Source of the DNA: Chlorobiaceae bacterium
Lineage (GTDB): Bacteria; Bacteroidota; Chlorobiia; Chlorobiales; Chlorobiaceae
Length of the DNA stretch: 64,000 nt
Direction of reading: 5' to 3'
Assembly (NCBI GenBank): GCA_013334965.1
Contig: JAAXWO010000001.1
Location: 397,797 to 461,796 of the forward strand
The notes under the pieces were generated by a model. The model saw only the letters and a list, made by a program, of their open reading frames with translations. It was not told the DNA's origin and did no database searches. Shown here in pieces: positions 1 through 9,357 of this stretch. The first letter of the stretch is position 1. Each line of letters begins with the position of its first letter. The position numbers were made by a program, and so were the translations under genes.

Positions 1-22
1 CGGCGCCATCATGCCCGGCTGA

Positions 23-934
23 TCAGATGAAGGTCAGCCAGTTGTAGGGATCTTCGCCGTTCTGCACCACCTTGAGGTAGTGGTTCTGGAGCGCCTCGGT
101 GATCGGGCCGCGTCTTTCGTTGCCTATCGGGTATTTGTCGACGCTTCTGACCGGGGTGATCTCTGCTGCCGTTCCGGTGAGGAATATCTCGTCAGCGATA
201 TAGAGCGCTTCACGGGGAATCAGCGTTTCACGCACTTCGTAACCGAGCTCCTTGGCGATCTGCATGACTGCGTGACGGGTAAAGCCAGGCAGAATGGACT
301 GGGCGGCCAGGGGGGTGTAGATGATGTTGTGCCTGATGACGAAGATGTTTTCGCCGCTGCCTTCGGCGACGTAGCCGTTGGTGTCGAGCGCCAGGCCTTC
401 GGCGTAGTTGTCCATGAGGGCTTCCATCTTGATGAGCTGGGAGTTCATGTAGTTTCCGCCCGCTTTGGCCCATGACGGCAAGGTGTTCGGAGCCAGGCGG
501 TTCCAGGACGAAACACAGACATCGACGCCGTTTTCGAGCACATCTTCACCGAGGTAAGAGCCCCATTCCCACGTCGCGATGGCGACCTCGATCGATGCAC
601 GGTGGGGATTGACGCCAAGCGCGCCCTGGCCACGGAAGACCAGCGGCCTGATATAGCAGGCCTTGTGGCCGTTAGCCTTTACGGTAGCGATGATCGCTTC
701 TTTTATTTCAGTCTCTGAGTAAGGGATTTCTATGCGATAGATTTTCGATGACTCCCACAGGCGCCTGACGTGTTCGTCAAGAAAGAGAATTGCCGAACCT
801 TTCGTCGTATCATAGCATCTTATGCCTTCGAAGGTTGACGATCCGTAGTGGGCGACATGAGACATAACATGGATTTTGGCATCACTCCAGTCGATCAGTT
901 CACCGTTCATCCATATTTTTAAAGACTTGTTCAT
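23..934 (-). CDS. ilvE: Branched-chain amino acid aminotransferase
   Basis: MNKSLKIWMNGELIDWSDAKIHVMSHVAHYGSSTFEGIRCY...; class IV aminotransferase motifs (GSGENIFV, EIFLTGTAAEITPV). Start placed at the internal Met; the upstream ORF extension is not family-like. Confidence 0.95.
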   Translation of the reverse strand: MNKSLKIWMNGELIDWSDAKIHVMSHVAHYGSSTFEGIRCYDTTKGSAILFLDEHVRRLWESSKIYRIEIPYSETEIKEAIIATVKANGHKACYIRPLVFRGQGALGVNPHRASIEVAIATWEWGSYLGEDVLENGVDVCVSSWNRLAPNTLPSWAKAGGNYMNSQLIKMEALMDNYAEGLALDTNGYVAEGSGENIFVIRHNIIYTPLAAQSILPGFTRHAVMQIAKELGYEVRETLIPREALYIADEIFLTGTAAEITPVRSVDKYPIGNERRGPITEALQNHYLKVVQNGEDPYNWLTFI

Positions 935-1108
935 GACGATGGCATTGGGTTGAAAAACTGTATGGGTATAGACTTGTAAGATAGTCTGTTTTGCCTTTTT
1001 TAAAAGAGTGCGGCTATAAATCTGTTCCCTCTTTTGACATGTCCGACGATAATTGCGGGGTGCGGAAACGCTTCGAAAACCCATGGGCGCCGAGCACTCC
1101 GAAATACA

Positions 1109-1139
1109 AAGGGCCGCCATTTCCAGGCAGCCCTTTGCG
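1109..1139 (-). terminator. Hairpin downstream of pfkA
   Basis: AAAGGGC...GCCCTTT stem between the pfkA stop and ilvE start. Confidence 0.5.
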
Positions 1140-1159
1140 TCGACGGTATGGAGCCTGAA

Positions 1160-2365
1160 TCAGTAGATGCGTTCGTAAACGCCTTCGACTTCGCGGAGGA
1201 TAGGGTCGTAGGCTACGGCGGCCCTGCCGAAACATGTGCCCAGTGACTCATACATGGCGACATGGTCCAGATCGACATAGCGCTGGGCGATGGCTTTCGA
1301 GGCTTCGATATACTCGATCTTGCGACCCTTGACCTTCGAAATGGTCACGCCGGTCTTGCCGTCGAGCAGCAGGAGGACTGCCGCCGCACCGGCTTCGAAA
1401 CCGAAATTGATGTCGTAAGCCGAAGAGTTGCCTGCACGGACGAGATGGCCGGGATGGATTTCGCGCACCTCCGGGATTTCGTAGATGCCTTCGACGAACA
1501 TGCCGGTCTCTTTCATGAACAGCGGCATGCGGGGATCGGTCTTGAACCTTTTCTGGATCTGCTGGCAGACATACTTTCCTGCGCCGGCAAGTTTCTTGTG
1601 CCCGAACGCGTCCACCCCGGCCGATTCGTCGACGATGTCCGTGCCGTCTGCATTTTTCATGCCCTCGGCCACGACGATCGTGTAGGTGCCGCTGTGTACG
1701 TCGCTCTGGCGGATGCGCCTGGTGAACCGTTCGACGACGTGTTCGTAGACGACATCCCAGTCAACCGGGATTTCGGGGATCAGGATGCAGTCCGCCTCTG
1801 CGGCAACGCCGCTGCGGAACGCCGTGTGGCCTGCATAGCGGCCGAACACCTCGGTAACCAGCACACGGTTGTGCGTACGGCCCGTGGTTTTGAGGTCTTC
1901 GACGAACTGGGCGATGCGGTTGATGGTCGAGTCGCCGCCTACAGAATAGGTCTGCAGGTCGAGATCCATCGTTTTGGGAGCATGGATGCACTGGATTCCG
2001 TTCTGGTTCAAGTCGATCATGACGCTGCCGGAATCGTCGCCGCCACTGATGATCAGGGCATCGAGCTCGAACTTCTTCATTCCCGCCTTGATGCGGTTGT
2101 ACTTGTCGGGGTTGCTGATAGCCTTGATCTTGACCCTTGAGTGACCGGCTTCGGAACCGGCGAAGTTTGCGTCGAACTGGTCCAGGCGGGCGAGATCGAA
2201 CTTGACTATGTGATCCTGGTTCAGGAGGTTGTACAGTCCGGCATAGCCGTTTGGTATGACATAAAATTCCAGGCCTTTTTTCAGGGCCATAAGCGCAGCG
2301 CCTTTGATGACGGCGTTCAATCCGCCGCAGTCGCCACCGCTTGTCAGGATGCCGATTTTTTTCAC
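1160..2365 (-). CDS. pfkA: 6-phosphofructokinase
   Basis: MKKIGILTSGGDCGGLNAVIKG; PKTMDLDLQTYSVGGDSTINR; PFK family motifs. Confidence 0.93.
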   Translation of the reverse strand: MKKIGILTSGGDCGGLNAVIKGAALMALKKGLEFYVIPNGYAGLYNLLNQDHIVKFDLARLDQFDANFAGSEAGHSRVKIKAISNPDKYNRIKAGMKKFELDALIISGGDDSGSVMIDLNQNGIQCIHAPKTMDLDLQTYSVGGDSTINRIAQFVEDLKTTGRTHNRVLVTEVFGRYAGHTAFRSGVAAEADCILIPEIPVDWDVVYEHVVERFTRRIRQSDVHSGTYTIVVAEGMKNADGTDIVDESAGVDAFGHKKLAGAGKYVCQQIQKRFKTDPRMPLFMKETGMFVEGIYEIPEVREIHPGHLVRAGNSSAYDINFGFEAGAAAVLLLLDGKTGVTISKVKGRKIEYIEASKAIAQRYVDLDHVAMYESLGTCFGRAAVAYDPILREVEGVYERIY

Positions 2366-2531
2366 AGTGTTCTCTCCTCGGTTGCTCAGGTTAGTTTTTG
2401 AAGGCTAAAATTGATTAATTACACCGTGATGTATACGGTGCAGCCTATGATGACCAAGATAAGGATTTGTATGATATTTCATTGCTGCATGATGAAATGC
2501 CGGAACGGCGAACCCCTGAATTTATCTGTAC

Positions 2532-3803
2532 ATGACCTTTCTTGACCATCTTCGAATCGCCTACGTCCATCTCCGGGAAAGGAAGCGCCAGACCATTCTG
2601 ACTGCGCTCGGCGTTGCTGTCGGTTCAGCGATGATGATTACTACCATCGCCGTTGCGAGAGGTTCGACGAAAAATGTTTTCACCAAGTTGATCGATATCG
2701 CTCCCCACATTACCATCGGAGCGGAACGGCTCGTCCCCGAGGTGCCGGACAACGTCATCGGGGTGATGACTGGCAGGGTCGCCATGGTCGAAAAAAATTT
2801 GACGACTGACAGGAAGGTGGTCATCAAGAACTATGTCCAGGTTGTGGAGACCATCAAACCTATCAAGGAGATCGCGGATATCTCCCCGTTCGTGACGAGC
2901 AAGCTGCTTGCCCGAAACAAGACGCGATATACCCCCTGTTTCGCAAAAGGCGTCGTTCCTTCGCTCGAAATCGACATCGCCAACCTGAAAAAGAACCTGA
3001 TTGAGCCGGGCGCCCTCTCCGAACTGGCGTGGACCCCGAACGGCGTCATCCTCGGCCACATGCTTGCCGATAAACTGAAGGTCGGTTACCGGGACCGGAT
3101 CGTGCTGGTCGACAAGAACGGGCAGGAGTATCCTGTGACGGTCGTAGGACGCTTCAAGAGCGGGTTCAACGAGAAAGACAAAAAAGAGGCATATGTCAAC
3201 CTCGCCCTTGCCCAGCGGATGGAGTCCCTTTCCGCCAACACGGTCACCGGCATAGGCCTCAGGATAAATGAGATCGGGCAGGCCGACGCCATCGCGGCAA
3301 GGATAGAGAAGATGACCGGTTACGATACGAAGAGCTGGAGCGAAAGCAACAAGAACGTCCTCGACTTCTACAACAGGAATTCGACGATCACGCTTGTGCT
3401 GGTCGCATTCGTGTTCGTGGTCGCCGGGCTCGGCGTTTCGTCGGTGATGACGACAGTCGTGCTGCAGAAGGTGAGGGATATTGCCATCATGCGCTCGATG
3501 GGCGTGCAGCGGCAGAGCATTTCGCTCATCTTCATGCTTGAGGGGCTCATGATCGGTGTCATGGGGGTGTTTGTCGGAAGCCCGGCCGGGCACCTTATCT
3601 GCCAGCTTGTCGATTCGATAAGGTTTCAGGCGAGCAGCGCCGGTGTGATCAGCAGCGACCGCATCAACCTGTTCGAAACGCCCGACGCCCATGTCATCGT
3701 CATTTTCTTCGGGATCCTCATCACGGTGATCTCTTCAGTAGGCCCGGCTCGCAGGGCCACGAGCTATCTCCCCGTGAAGGTGCTAAGGGGCGAGGTGGGA
3801 TAG
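2532..3803 (+). CDS. ABC transporter permease, FtsX/MacB-like
   Basis: N-terminal TM, periplasmic domain, C-terminal FtsX-like TM block (VVLQKVRDIAIMRSMGVQRQSISLIFMLEG). Confidence 0.85.
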   Translation: MTFLDHLRIAYVHLRERKRQTILTALGVAVGSAMMITTIAVARGSTKNVFTKLIDIAPHITIGAERLVPEVPDNVIGVMTGRVAMVEKNLTTDRKVVIKNYVQVVETIKPIKEIADISPFVTSKLLARNKTRYTPCFAKGVVPSLEIDIANLKKNLIEPGALSELAWTPNGVILGHMLADKLKVGYRDRIVLVDKNGQEYPVTVVGRFKSGFNEKDKKEAYVNLALAQRMESLSANTVTGIGLRINEIGQADAIAARIEKMTGYDTKSWSESNKNVLDFYNRNSTITLVLVAFVFVVAGLGVSSVMTTVVLQKVRDIAIMRSMGVQRQSISLIFMLEGLMIGVMGVFVGSPAGHLICQLVDSIRFQASSAGVISSDRINLFETPDAHVIVIFFGILITVISSVGPARRATSYLPVKVLRGEVG

Positions 3804-3825
3804 TGCAGGGAGAATGACGGGGGTG

Positions 3826-4238
3826 GGAGAATGTAAGAATGGACGGAATGGACGGAATGGACGGAATGGACGGAATGGACGGAATGGACGGAATGGACGG
3901 AATGGACGGAATGGACGGAATGGACGGAATGGACGGAATGGACGGAATGGACGGAATGGACGGAATGGACAGAATGGACGGAATGGACGGAATGGACGGA
4001 ATGGACGGAATGGACGGAATGGACGGAATGGACGGAATGGACGGAATGGACGGAATGGACAGAATGGACGGAATGGACAGAATGGACGGAATGGACAGAA
4101 TGGACAGAATGGACAGAATGGACAGAATGGACAGAATGGACAATTCAGGGAAAAAAGCTCTTTCTTCTGTCCATAACGTCCATCTCTTACATTTGTCCAT
4201 CAAGTCCATTCCGTCCATTTCTTACATTCTCCCCCCAT
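3826..4238. repeat. Palindromic element enclosing the 9-bp array (family A, copy 1)
   Basis: Left arm GGGAGAATGTAAGAATGGACGGAATGG; right arm CCATTCCGTCCATTTCTTACATTCTCCCC is its near reverse complement. Confidence 0.9.
3839..4144. repeat. 9-bp tandem repeat (ATGGACGGA/ATGGACAGA), about 34 units
   Basis: ATGGAC recurs every 9 bp from 3839 to 4136; CAG-variant units cluster at the 3' end. Confidence 0.98.
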
Positions 4239-4246
4239 TTTCCACT

Positions 4247-4714
4247 TTACTCGATAATACACACGGCGTGGGCACAGGCGCCCTCTTCACGGCCTACGTA
4301 ACCGAGTTTTTCGTTGGTGGTCGCCTTGACCGATACGGTGCTGATGTCCATGTCGAGGCAGCGGGCGATGTTGCGGCGCATGTCGGTGATGTAGGGGGCG
4401 ATTTTCGGGCTTTCGAGCAGCAGCATGGCGTCGACGTTCACCGGTTTGAACCCTTCCCTGTCGAGCAGTCTCCGTACGTGCTTCAGGAGGATCATGCTGT
4501 CGATGTCCTTGAACTCCAGGCTGGTGTTCGGGAAGTGGAGGCCGATATCGCCGAGGGCAGCTGCGCCGAGCAGGGCGTCGCTGATCGCGTGAAGCAGGAC
4601 GTCAGCGTCGCTGTGACCTTCAAGGCCGATAGGTGAGGGAATTTCTACCCCGCCGATGACCAGTTTCCGCCCTTCGATGAAGGGATGGACGTCTATACCT
4701 ATTCCTATGCGCAT
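4247..4714 (-). CDS. ispF: 2-C-methyl-D-erythritol 2,4-cyclodiphosphate synthase
   Basis: [59 protein letters not shown]. Confidence 0.97.
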   Translation of the reverse strand: MRIGIGIDVHPFIEGRKLVIGGVEIPSPIGLEGHSDADVLLHAISDALLGAAALGDIGLHFPNTSLEFKDIDSMILLKHVRRLLDREGFKPVNVDAMLLLESPKIAPYITDMRRNIARCLDMDISTVSVKATTNEKLGYVGREEGACAHAVCIIE

Positions 4715-4909
4715 GCTTTACAGGGATTGATGTGAGTGAAATGATGTGGGATGAAAGATAGAACAATTCACGAAAAAACGGAACCATGCGATCCTGTTCC
4801 GTTACAGGTGGCATTCAATCAGAATTGGGTGTTTCGCACCAAGGTCTTAAATTGAACAGTGTCGCGCGACACCGGCACTTTTGTTATGACGTGATATGGA
4901 GAGGGCTAC

Positions 4910-6013
4910 ATGAATTTTGATCGTTTGCAGCGTTTTTTCTGGTTTTGCGCCGGTACTCCGGCCGAAATCATAGACAAATATCCGACCGAGCACGCCAAAT
5001 ATCTCGGTATCGGCGCGACGATCTTTTTTACCGCACTGTTCGCCGGTCTTTCGGGAGGTTATGCCCTCTACTTCGTCTTTTCCGGAACTGCAGCCGCCTG
5101 GGTGGCCTCTCTCCTGTTCGGATTGCTCTGGGGGTTGGCCATTTTCAATCTTGACCGCTATATCGTTTCGAGCATCAGAAAGACCTCGAAGGGCAAGACG
5201 CAGCTCTACCAGGCTTCACCGAGGTTCATCCTTGCCGTTCTTATCGCCATTGTCATCGCCCGCCCGCTCGAACTGAAAATATTCGACAAGGAGATACACG
5301 ACAAGCTCAAGGAGCGATACCTGCTTGACCAGAAATCGCAGATCATCAAGCAGCAGGACTCGTTCAGGGAGAAATATGCGCTCGAACTGTCGAGGATCGC
5401 AAAATACCAGGGAGAATACGACGAGCTCAGCAAGGAGACGGGACGGTTGCGGGAAGAGCTCAAGGCCGAGGTTTTCGGAGCCAGGACAGGGACGACCTCA
5501 GGGGTTTCCGGCTACGGCACCTATGCAAAGAACAAGGAGTCTGTGGTGCTGGGCAAGGATGCGCGTCTGGCATATCTTTCAAGGGAGCTCGCATCTCTCG
5601 AAGAGTTCCTGAACCGGCAGAAAGCAGCAGAGGGGATGAACAACCAGATGATGCTTTCCGAGGAGATACTTGACCAGAAGGCCTCACGGGCCGGTTTTGC
5701 AGACAGGAACTGGGCGCTCGGCGCGTTGACCCATTCGAGCGACGACGTCAGCCGCTCTTCCGCCAACGCGGTTTCGTTCATTACCCTACTGCTGATAGCG
5801 TTTGAATGTGCCCCTCTGATCGTCAAGCTGCTTTCCGATGCGGGTCCTTCCGATATCGATATCAGGGAGACGGAAGGACGGATCATCGCCCAGCTCATCG
5901 ACCCCTCGTTCTTCAACAGAAACCGCCTGACCCGTCAGTACGGCACACCGACGTTCACCGCCGGAAAGAGGTTCAGAAGCAGGGCGATCGGTAACAGCAG
6001 GAGGAGGAGATAG
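4910..6013 (+). CDS. DUF4407 domain membrane protein
   Basis: MNFDRLQRFFWFCAGTPAEII..., N-terminal TM pair, NLDRYIVSSIRK, coiled-coil, C-terminal TM. Confidence 0.8.
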   Translation: MNFDRLQRFFWFCAGTPAEIIDKYPTEHAKYLGIGATIFFTALFAGLSGGYALYFVFSGTAAAWVASLLFGLLWGLAIFNLDRYIVSSIRKTSKGKTQLYQASPRFILAVLIAIVIARPLELKIFDKEIHDKLKERYLLDQKSQIIKQQDSFREKYALELSRIAKYQGEYDELSKETGRLREELKAEVFGARTGTTSGVSGYGTYAKNKESVVLGKDARLAYLSRELASLEEFLNRQKAAEGMNNQMMLSEEILDQKASRAGFADRNWALGALTHSSDDVSRSSANAVSFITLLLIAFECAPLIVKLLSDAGPSDIDIRETEGRIIAQLIDPSFFNRNRLTRQYGTPTFTAGKRFRSRAIGNSRRRR

Positions 6014-6021
6014 GGGGAAGA

Positions 6022-6100
6022 AATGCTGAATTATGGATTATGAATGCTGAATTATGAATGACCGGGGGTCTTGACTCTTGATCTCATAACTCATTATTCT
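6022..6100. repeat. AT-rich ATTATGAATG-type intergenic repeat with inverted arm (family B)
   Basis: GAATGCTGAATTATGGATTATGAATGCTGAATTATGAATG ... TCATAACTCATTATTC between convergent genes. Confidence 0.7.
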
Positions 6101-6109
6101 TTTCCGCCT

Positions 6110-7051
6110 TTACCCGGTTATCAGGCTTCCGACATACTTTTTCATCGATATGGCGCCTGGCTGTGAGAAGTGCTCTTCCATGGCTATGGCGATCTTTTCT
6201 CCGATGTCGGGGTAGACGAAGTTCATGGTGCCTATCTGGATGGCGCTTGCTCCGACGAGAAGGAACTCCATGGCATCGGTGAACGAGGCGATGCCGCCCA
6301 TGCCTACCACAGGGATCTTTACCGCTTTTGATACCTCCCAGACCTTGGCCAGGGCGATCGGCTTTATCGCCGGGCCGGACAGGCCTCCGGTCACGTTCCT
6401 GATGAGGGGTTTCCTTGTGCGGTAATTCACCGCCATGCCTACCACAGTATTGATGAGCGACACCGAGTCGGCTCCGGCCTCCTCGGCTGCAAGCGCGATC
6501 GTGCTTATCGATGTGACGTTCGGCGTGAGCTTGACCATCAGGTGGCGGTTCGTGAGCCTGCGCAGGGTAGAGACGATCTCCCTGGTCGCATCCGGGCTGA
6601 CGCCCATGATCATGCACTCACCCTTCACGTTCGGGCAGGAGAGATTGAGTTCGTAGGCGGCTATGCCATCGAGTTTGTCGAGCCTTTCGACCACCTGGCA
6701 GTAGTCATCGATCGATTTTCCGGCGATATTGACGATCACCCTCGTATCGAGCGTTTTCAGGAACGGCATCTTGTCGGTGACGAACCTGTCGAGTCCAACG
6801 TTGGCGAGACCGATCGCGTTGATCATGCCGCACGACGTCTCGGCGATTCTCTGCGGAGGATTGCCGGTTCGCGGTTCGGGGGATATGGCTTTGGTGACCA
6901 GTCCGCCTATTTTTCCAAGGTCACAGAGCCCGGAGAGCTCTTCCCCGTAAGATACGGTGCCGGAGGCGAGCATGACCGGTGATCTCAGGTCGAGACCCCT
7001 GCCGAGGCTGACGGCGGCAGGGGAGTTAACTTTTGCTTCTGTTGAGGCCAT
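6110..7051 (-). CDS. pyrD: Dihydroorotate dehydrogenase (class 1B catalytic subunit-like)
   Basis: VSLGRGLDLRSPVMLASGTVSYGEE; NLSCPNVK; PVVGMGGIASFTDAMEFLLVGASAIQIGT. Confidence 0.93.
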   Translation of the reverse strand: MASTEAKVNSPAAVSLGRGLDLRSPVMLASGTVSYGEELSGLCDLGKIGGLVTKAISPEPRTGNPPQRIAETSCGMINAIGLANVGLDRFVTDKMPFLKTLDTRVIVNIAGKSIDDYCQVVERLDKLDGIAAYELNLSCPNVKGECMIMGVSPDATREIVSTLRRLTNRHLMVKLTPNVTSISTIALAAEEAGADSVSLINTVVGMAVNYRTRKPLIRNVTGGLSGPAIKPIALAKVWEVSKAVKIPVVGMGGIASFTDAMEFLLVGASAIQIGTMNFVYPDIGEKIAIAMEEHFSQPGAISMKKYVGSLITG

Positions 7052-7069
7052 GTGCTTGTAAGGTTAGGC

Positions 7070-9193
7070 TCAGATGCGCGGCACTTTGAGGTAATAGCGC
7101 AGGGTATACTCCTTGACCATGCGGTCGGTGTTGTAGACCGGCGCGATGGTTTCGATGGCGTTGCGTACATGTTTCAGCCACCTGACCGGGATGTTCTGCT
7201 CGTCACGATCGTAGAAGGTCGGAACGATATGGTTTTCAAGCACATCATACAGCTTTCCTGCGTCGATGCGGTACTGTTCGTCGTAGTTGTCGCTCTCCTC
7301 TCCGTCGCCGATAGACCATCCGTTGTTTTCGTTGAAAGCCTCGCACCACCATCCGTCCATGATGCTGAGGTTCAGTCCGCCGTGCAGTACCGTTTTCTGG
7401 CCCGAGGTGCCACTGGCCTCCATCGGCCTGACCGGGTTGTTGAGCCATACGTCAACGCCTGAAACCAGTCGTTTGGCGACGCCTATGTTATAGTTCTCAA
7501 GGAAGATAACCTTGCCGAGGAACTGTGGCTGCTGTGAAAATTGGACGATCTGGCGGATGTAATCCTTGCCGGCGTCATCGTGCGGGTGAGCCTTTCCTGC
7601 AAAGAGCAGCTGCACCGGCATCTCGGTGTTGTTTATGATGGCGTTCAGGCGTTCGAGATCCTGAAAGATCAGGGGCGCGCGCTTGTAGGTAGCGAATCTC
7701 CTCGCGAAGCCTATGGTCAGGACATCCGGAGAGAGTGTGCTTTTGAGCAACCTCGACGAATCGATGGCCTGCTTGTAGGGCGTGAACTGATGCTGGTGAT
7801 AGAGCTGGTTTGACAGGTAACGTGAGATATAGTCGAACAGGCTTCTTTTCAGGCGGTAGCGCAGGCACCAGAGCTCGTTGTCTGAGACCTTCGAAAGCAC
7901 CGCTTCAGCTGACTCTCTCGACGAGAACAGGTCTTCGATGCTTTCGGTATGTTTTTTCCAGAACCGGGTGGTGAACCCGCTGCTCCAGCTTCTGGTGTGG
8001 ATTCCGTTGGTGATGTGGCCGATCGGGACCTGATTCGGATCGTCGGTAGAGTAAAGGTGTTTCCACATCTCCCTCGACACCTCTCCGTGCAGTTTGGAAA
8101 CGCCGTTAGCGCACCTTGAGAGTTTCAGGGCGAGCACAGTCATGGTAAACAGCCCGAAGGTGTTGTTGGGATCTTCGGAGCCGAGCAGCATCAGATCATC
8201 GAAATCGATGCCGCATTGCGAAACATATTTGTCGAAGGTGTAGTGCATCATGTCCCTTGAGAAACGGTCATGTCCGGCGGGTACCGGGGTGTGCGTAGTG
8301 AATACGCACTGGGACTTCACATTCGCTTTTGCATCTTCAAGCGAAAGCCCCTGCTCAAGCTCCCTTTTGAGGAGTTCGAGCGTGAGGAATGCCGAATGTC
8401 CTTCGTTCATGTGGTAAACGGCCGGGTCGATGTTCAGGGCTTCGAGAAGCTTTACGCCGCCGATGCCGAGAAGGATCTCCTGGTTGATCCTCATGTTCTG
8501 GTCGCCGCCGTAAACCCTTGAACAGATCCCCCTGTAATGAGGCTCGTTGGCCGGGATGTTGGTGTCGAGCAGGTACAGCGTCGCGCGTCCTACCTTGAGG
8601 CTCCATGCCTGTGCGTAAACGGTGCTCTGGGCGATGGTGATCTCGATGATGAGATCCTTGCCGTCCTTTGTGGTCACCTTGTCGACCGGCAGGCTTTCCG
8701 GGTACTGAAGCGGATAATCTTCGTTCTGCCAACCGTCATTGTTCAGGTACTGGCGGAAATATCCCTCTTTGTAAAACAGTGTGACGCCGATGAAATTGAT
8801 GCCGAGATCGCTTGCCGACTTCAGGTGGTCGCCGGAAAGGATGCCGAGACCGCCGGAGTAGATGCGGAGGCTTTCGTGGATGCCGAACTCGGCGCTGAAG
8901 TATGCGACAGGATTGGCGACCAGCTCAGGCGCATGGTTTGCAGCCCAGGTGTCCTTTTCCTCGATGTATTCGTCGAACCGTTTTGTTACCTTGTCGATTC
9001 TTGCGGCGAATTCGCATGAGCAGCGGGCCTGGAGCTCCTCGGTGGAAATATGCCTGAGAAGTTCGACGGGATTATGATTGACCCTTTCCCAGAGAAGGGG
9101 AGAGAGGTTTTTGAACAAATCTTTTGCGTCGGTATCCCATGACCACCAGAGGTTTCGGGAGAGTTTGTTGATGGATCTGATATTTTTGGACAT
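7070..9193 (-). CDS. glgP: Alpha-glucan (glycogen/maltodextrin) phosphorylase, short bacterial type
   Basis: LSRNLWWSWD N-terminal domain; AYFSAEFGIHESLRIYSGGLGILSGDHLKSASDLG; VDVWLNNPVRPMEASGTSGQKTVLHGGLNLSIMDGWWCE. Confidence 0.94.
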   Translation of the reverse strand: MSKNIRSINKLSRNLWWSWDTDAKDLFKNLSPLLWERVNHNPVELLRHISTEELQARCSCEFAARIDKVTKRFDEYIEEKDTWAANHAPELVANPVAYFSAEFGIHESLRIYSGGLGILSGDHLKSASDLGINFIGVTLFYKEGYFRQYLNNDGWQNEDYPLQYPESLPVDKVTTKDGKDLIIEITIAQSTVYAQAWSLKVGRATLYLLDTNIPANEPHYRGICSRVYGGDQNMRINQEILLGIGGVKLLEALNIDPAVYHMNEGHSAFLTLELLKRELEQGLSLEDAKANVKSQCVFTTHTPVPAGHDRFSRDMMHYTFDKYVSQCGIDFDDLMLLGSEDPNNTFGLFTMTVLALKLSRCANGVSKLHGEVSREMWKHLYSTDDPNQVPIGHITNGIHTRSWSSGFTTRFWKKHTESIEDLFSSRESAEAVLSKVSDNELWCLRYRLKRSLFDYISRYLSNQLYHQHQFTPYKQAIDSSRLLKSTLSPDVLTIGFARRFATYKRAPLIFQDLERLNAIINNTEMPVQLLFAGKAHPHDDAGKDYIRQIVQFSQQPQFLGKVIFLENYNIGVAKRLVSGVDVWLNNPVRPMEASGTSGQKTVLHGGLNLSIMDGWWCEAFNENNGWSIGDGEESDNYDEQYRIDAGKLYDVLENHIVPTFYDRDEQNIPVRWLKHVRNAIETIAPVYNTDRMVKEYTLRYYLKVPRI

Positions 9194-9357
9194 GGCGGGT
9201 AAGTGGATTTTGCTGCATCCTTTGGTGGTGCAGGTTCATAAAACGTACTATCTTAACTGATGCATCCCTTGTTGGACTTCAGTTAGGGACGAACGGCGTC
9301 AGGATATGCCTGAACCCAGCCGAATTCGTCGATTGACGGACAATTTAAGGCTTTCAA

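Noticed and set aside
2625-3692. 355-aa minus-strand ORF opposite the FtsX-like permease
   Set aside because: Antisense shadow ORF of a well-supported CDS; composition looks non-proteinlike (His/Asp/Arg-rich) with no family motifs. The same reasoning applies to the antisense ORFs at 1262-2140, 11483-12583, 14871-15794, 17160-17963 and 54150-55151.
3838-4146. CRISPR array
   Set aside because: The 9-bp period has no spacers and no cas genes are nearby.
3721-4636. Long ORFs across the 9-bp array on both strands (165, 120 and 265 aa; MDGMDG..., NGRNGR..., SIPSIP...)
   Set aside because: They exist only because a 9-bp repeat with no stops is open in every frame; the 265-aa ORF also runs antisense through ispF.
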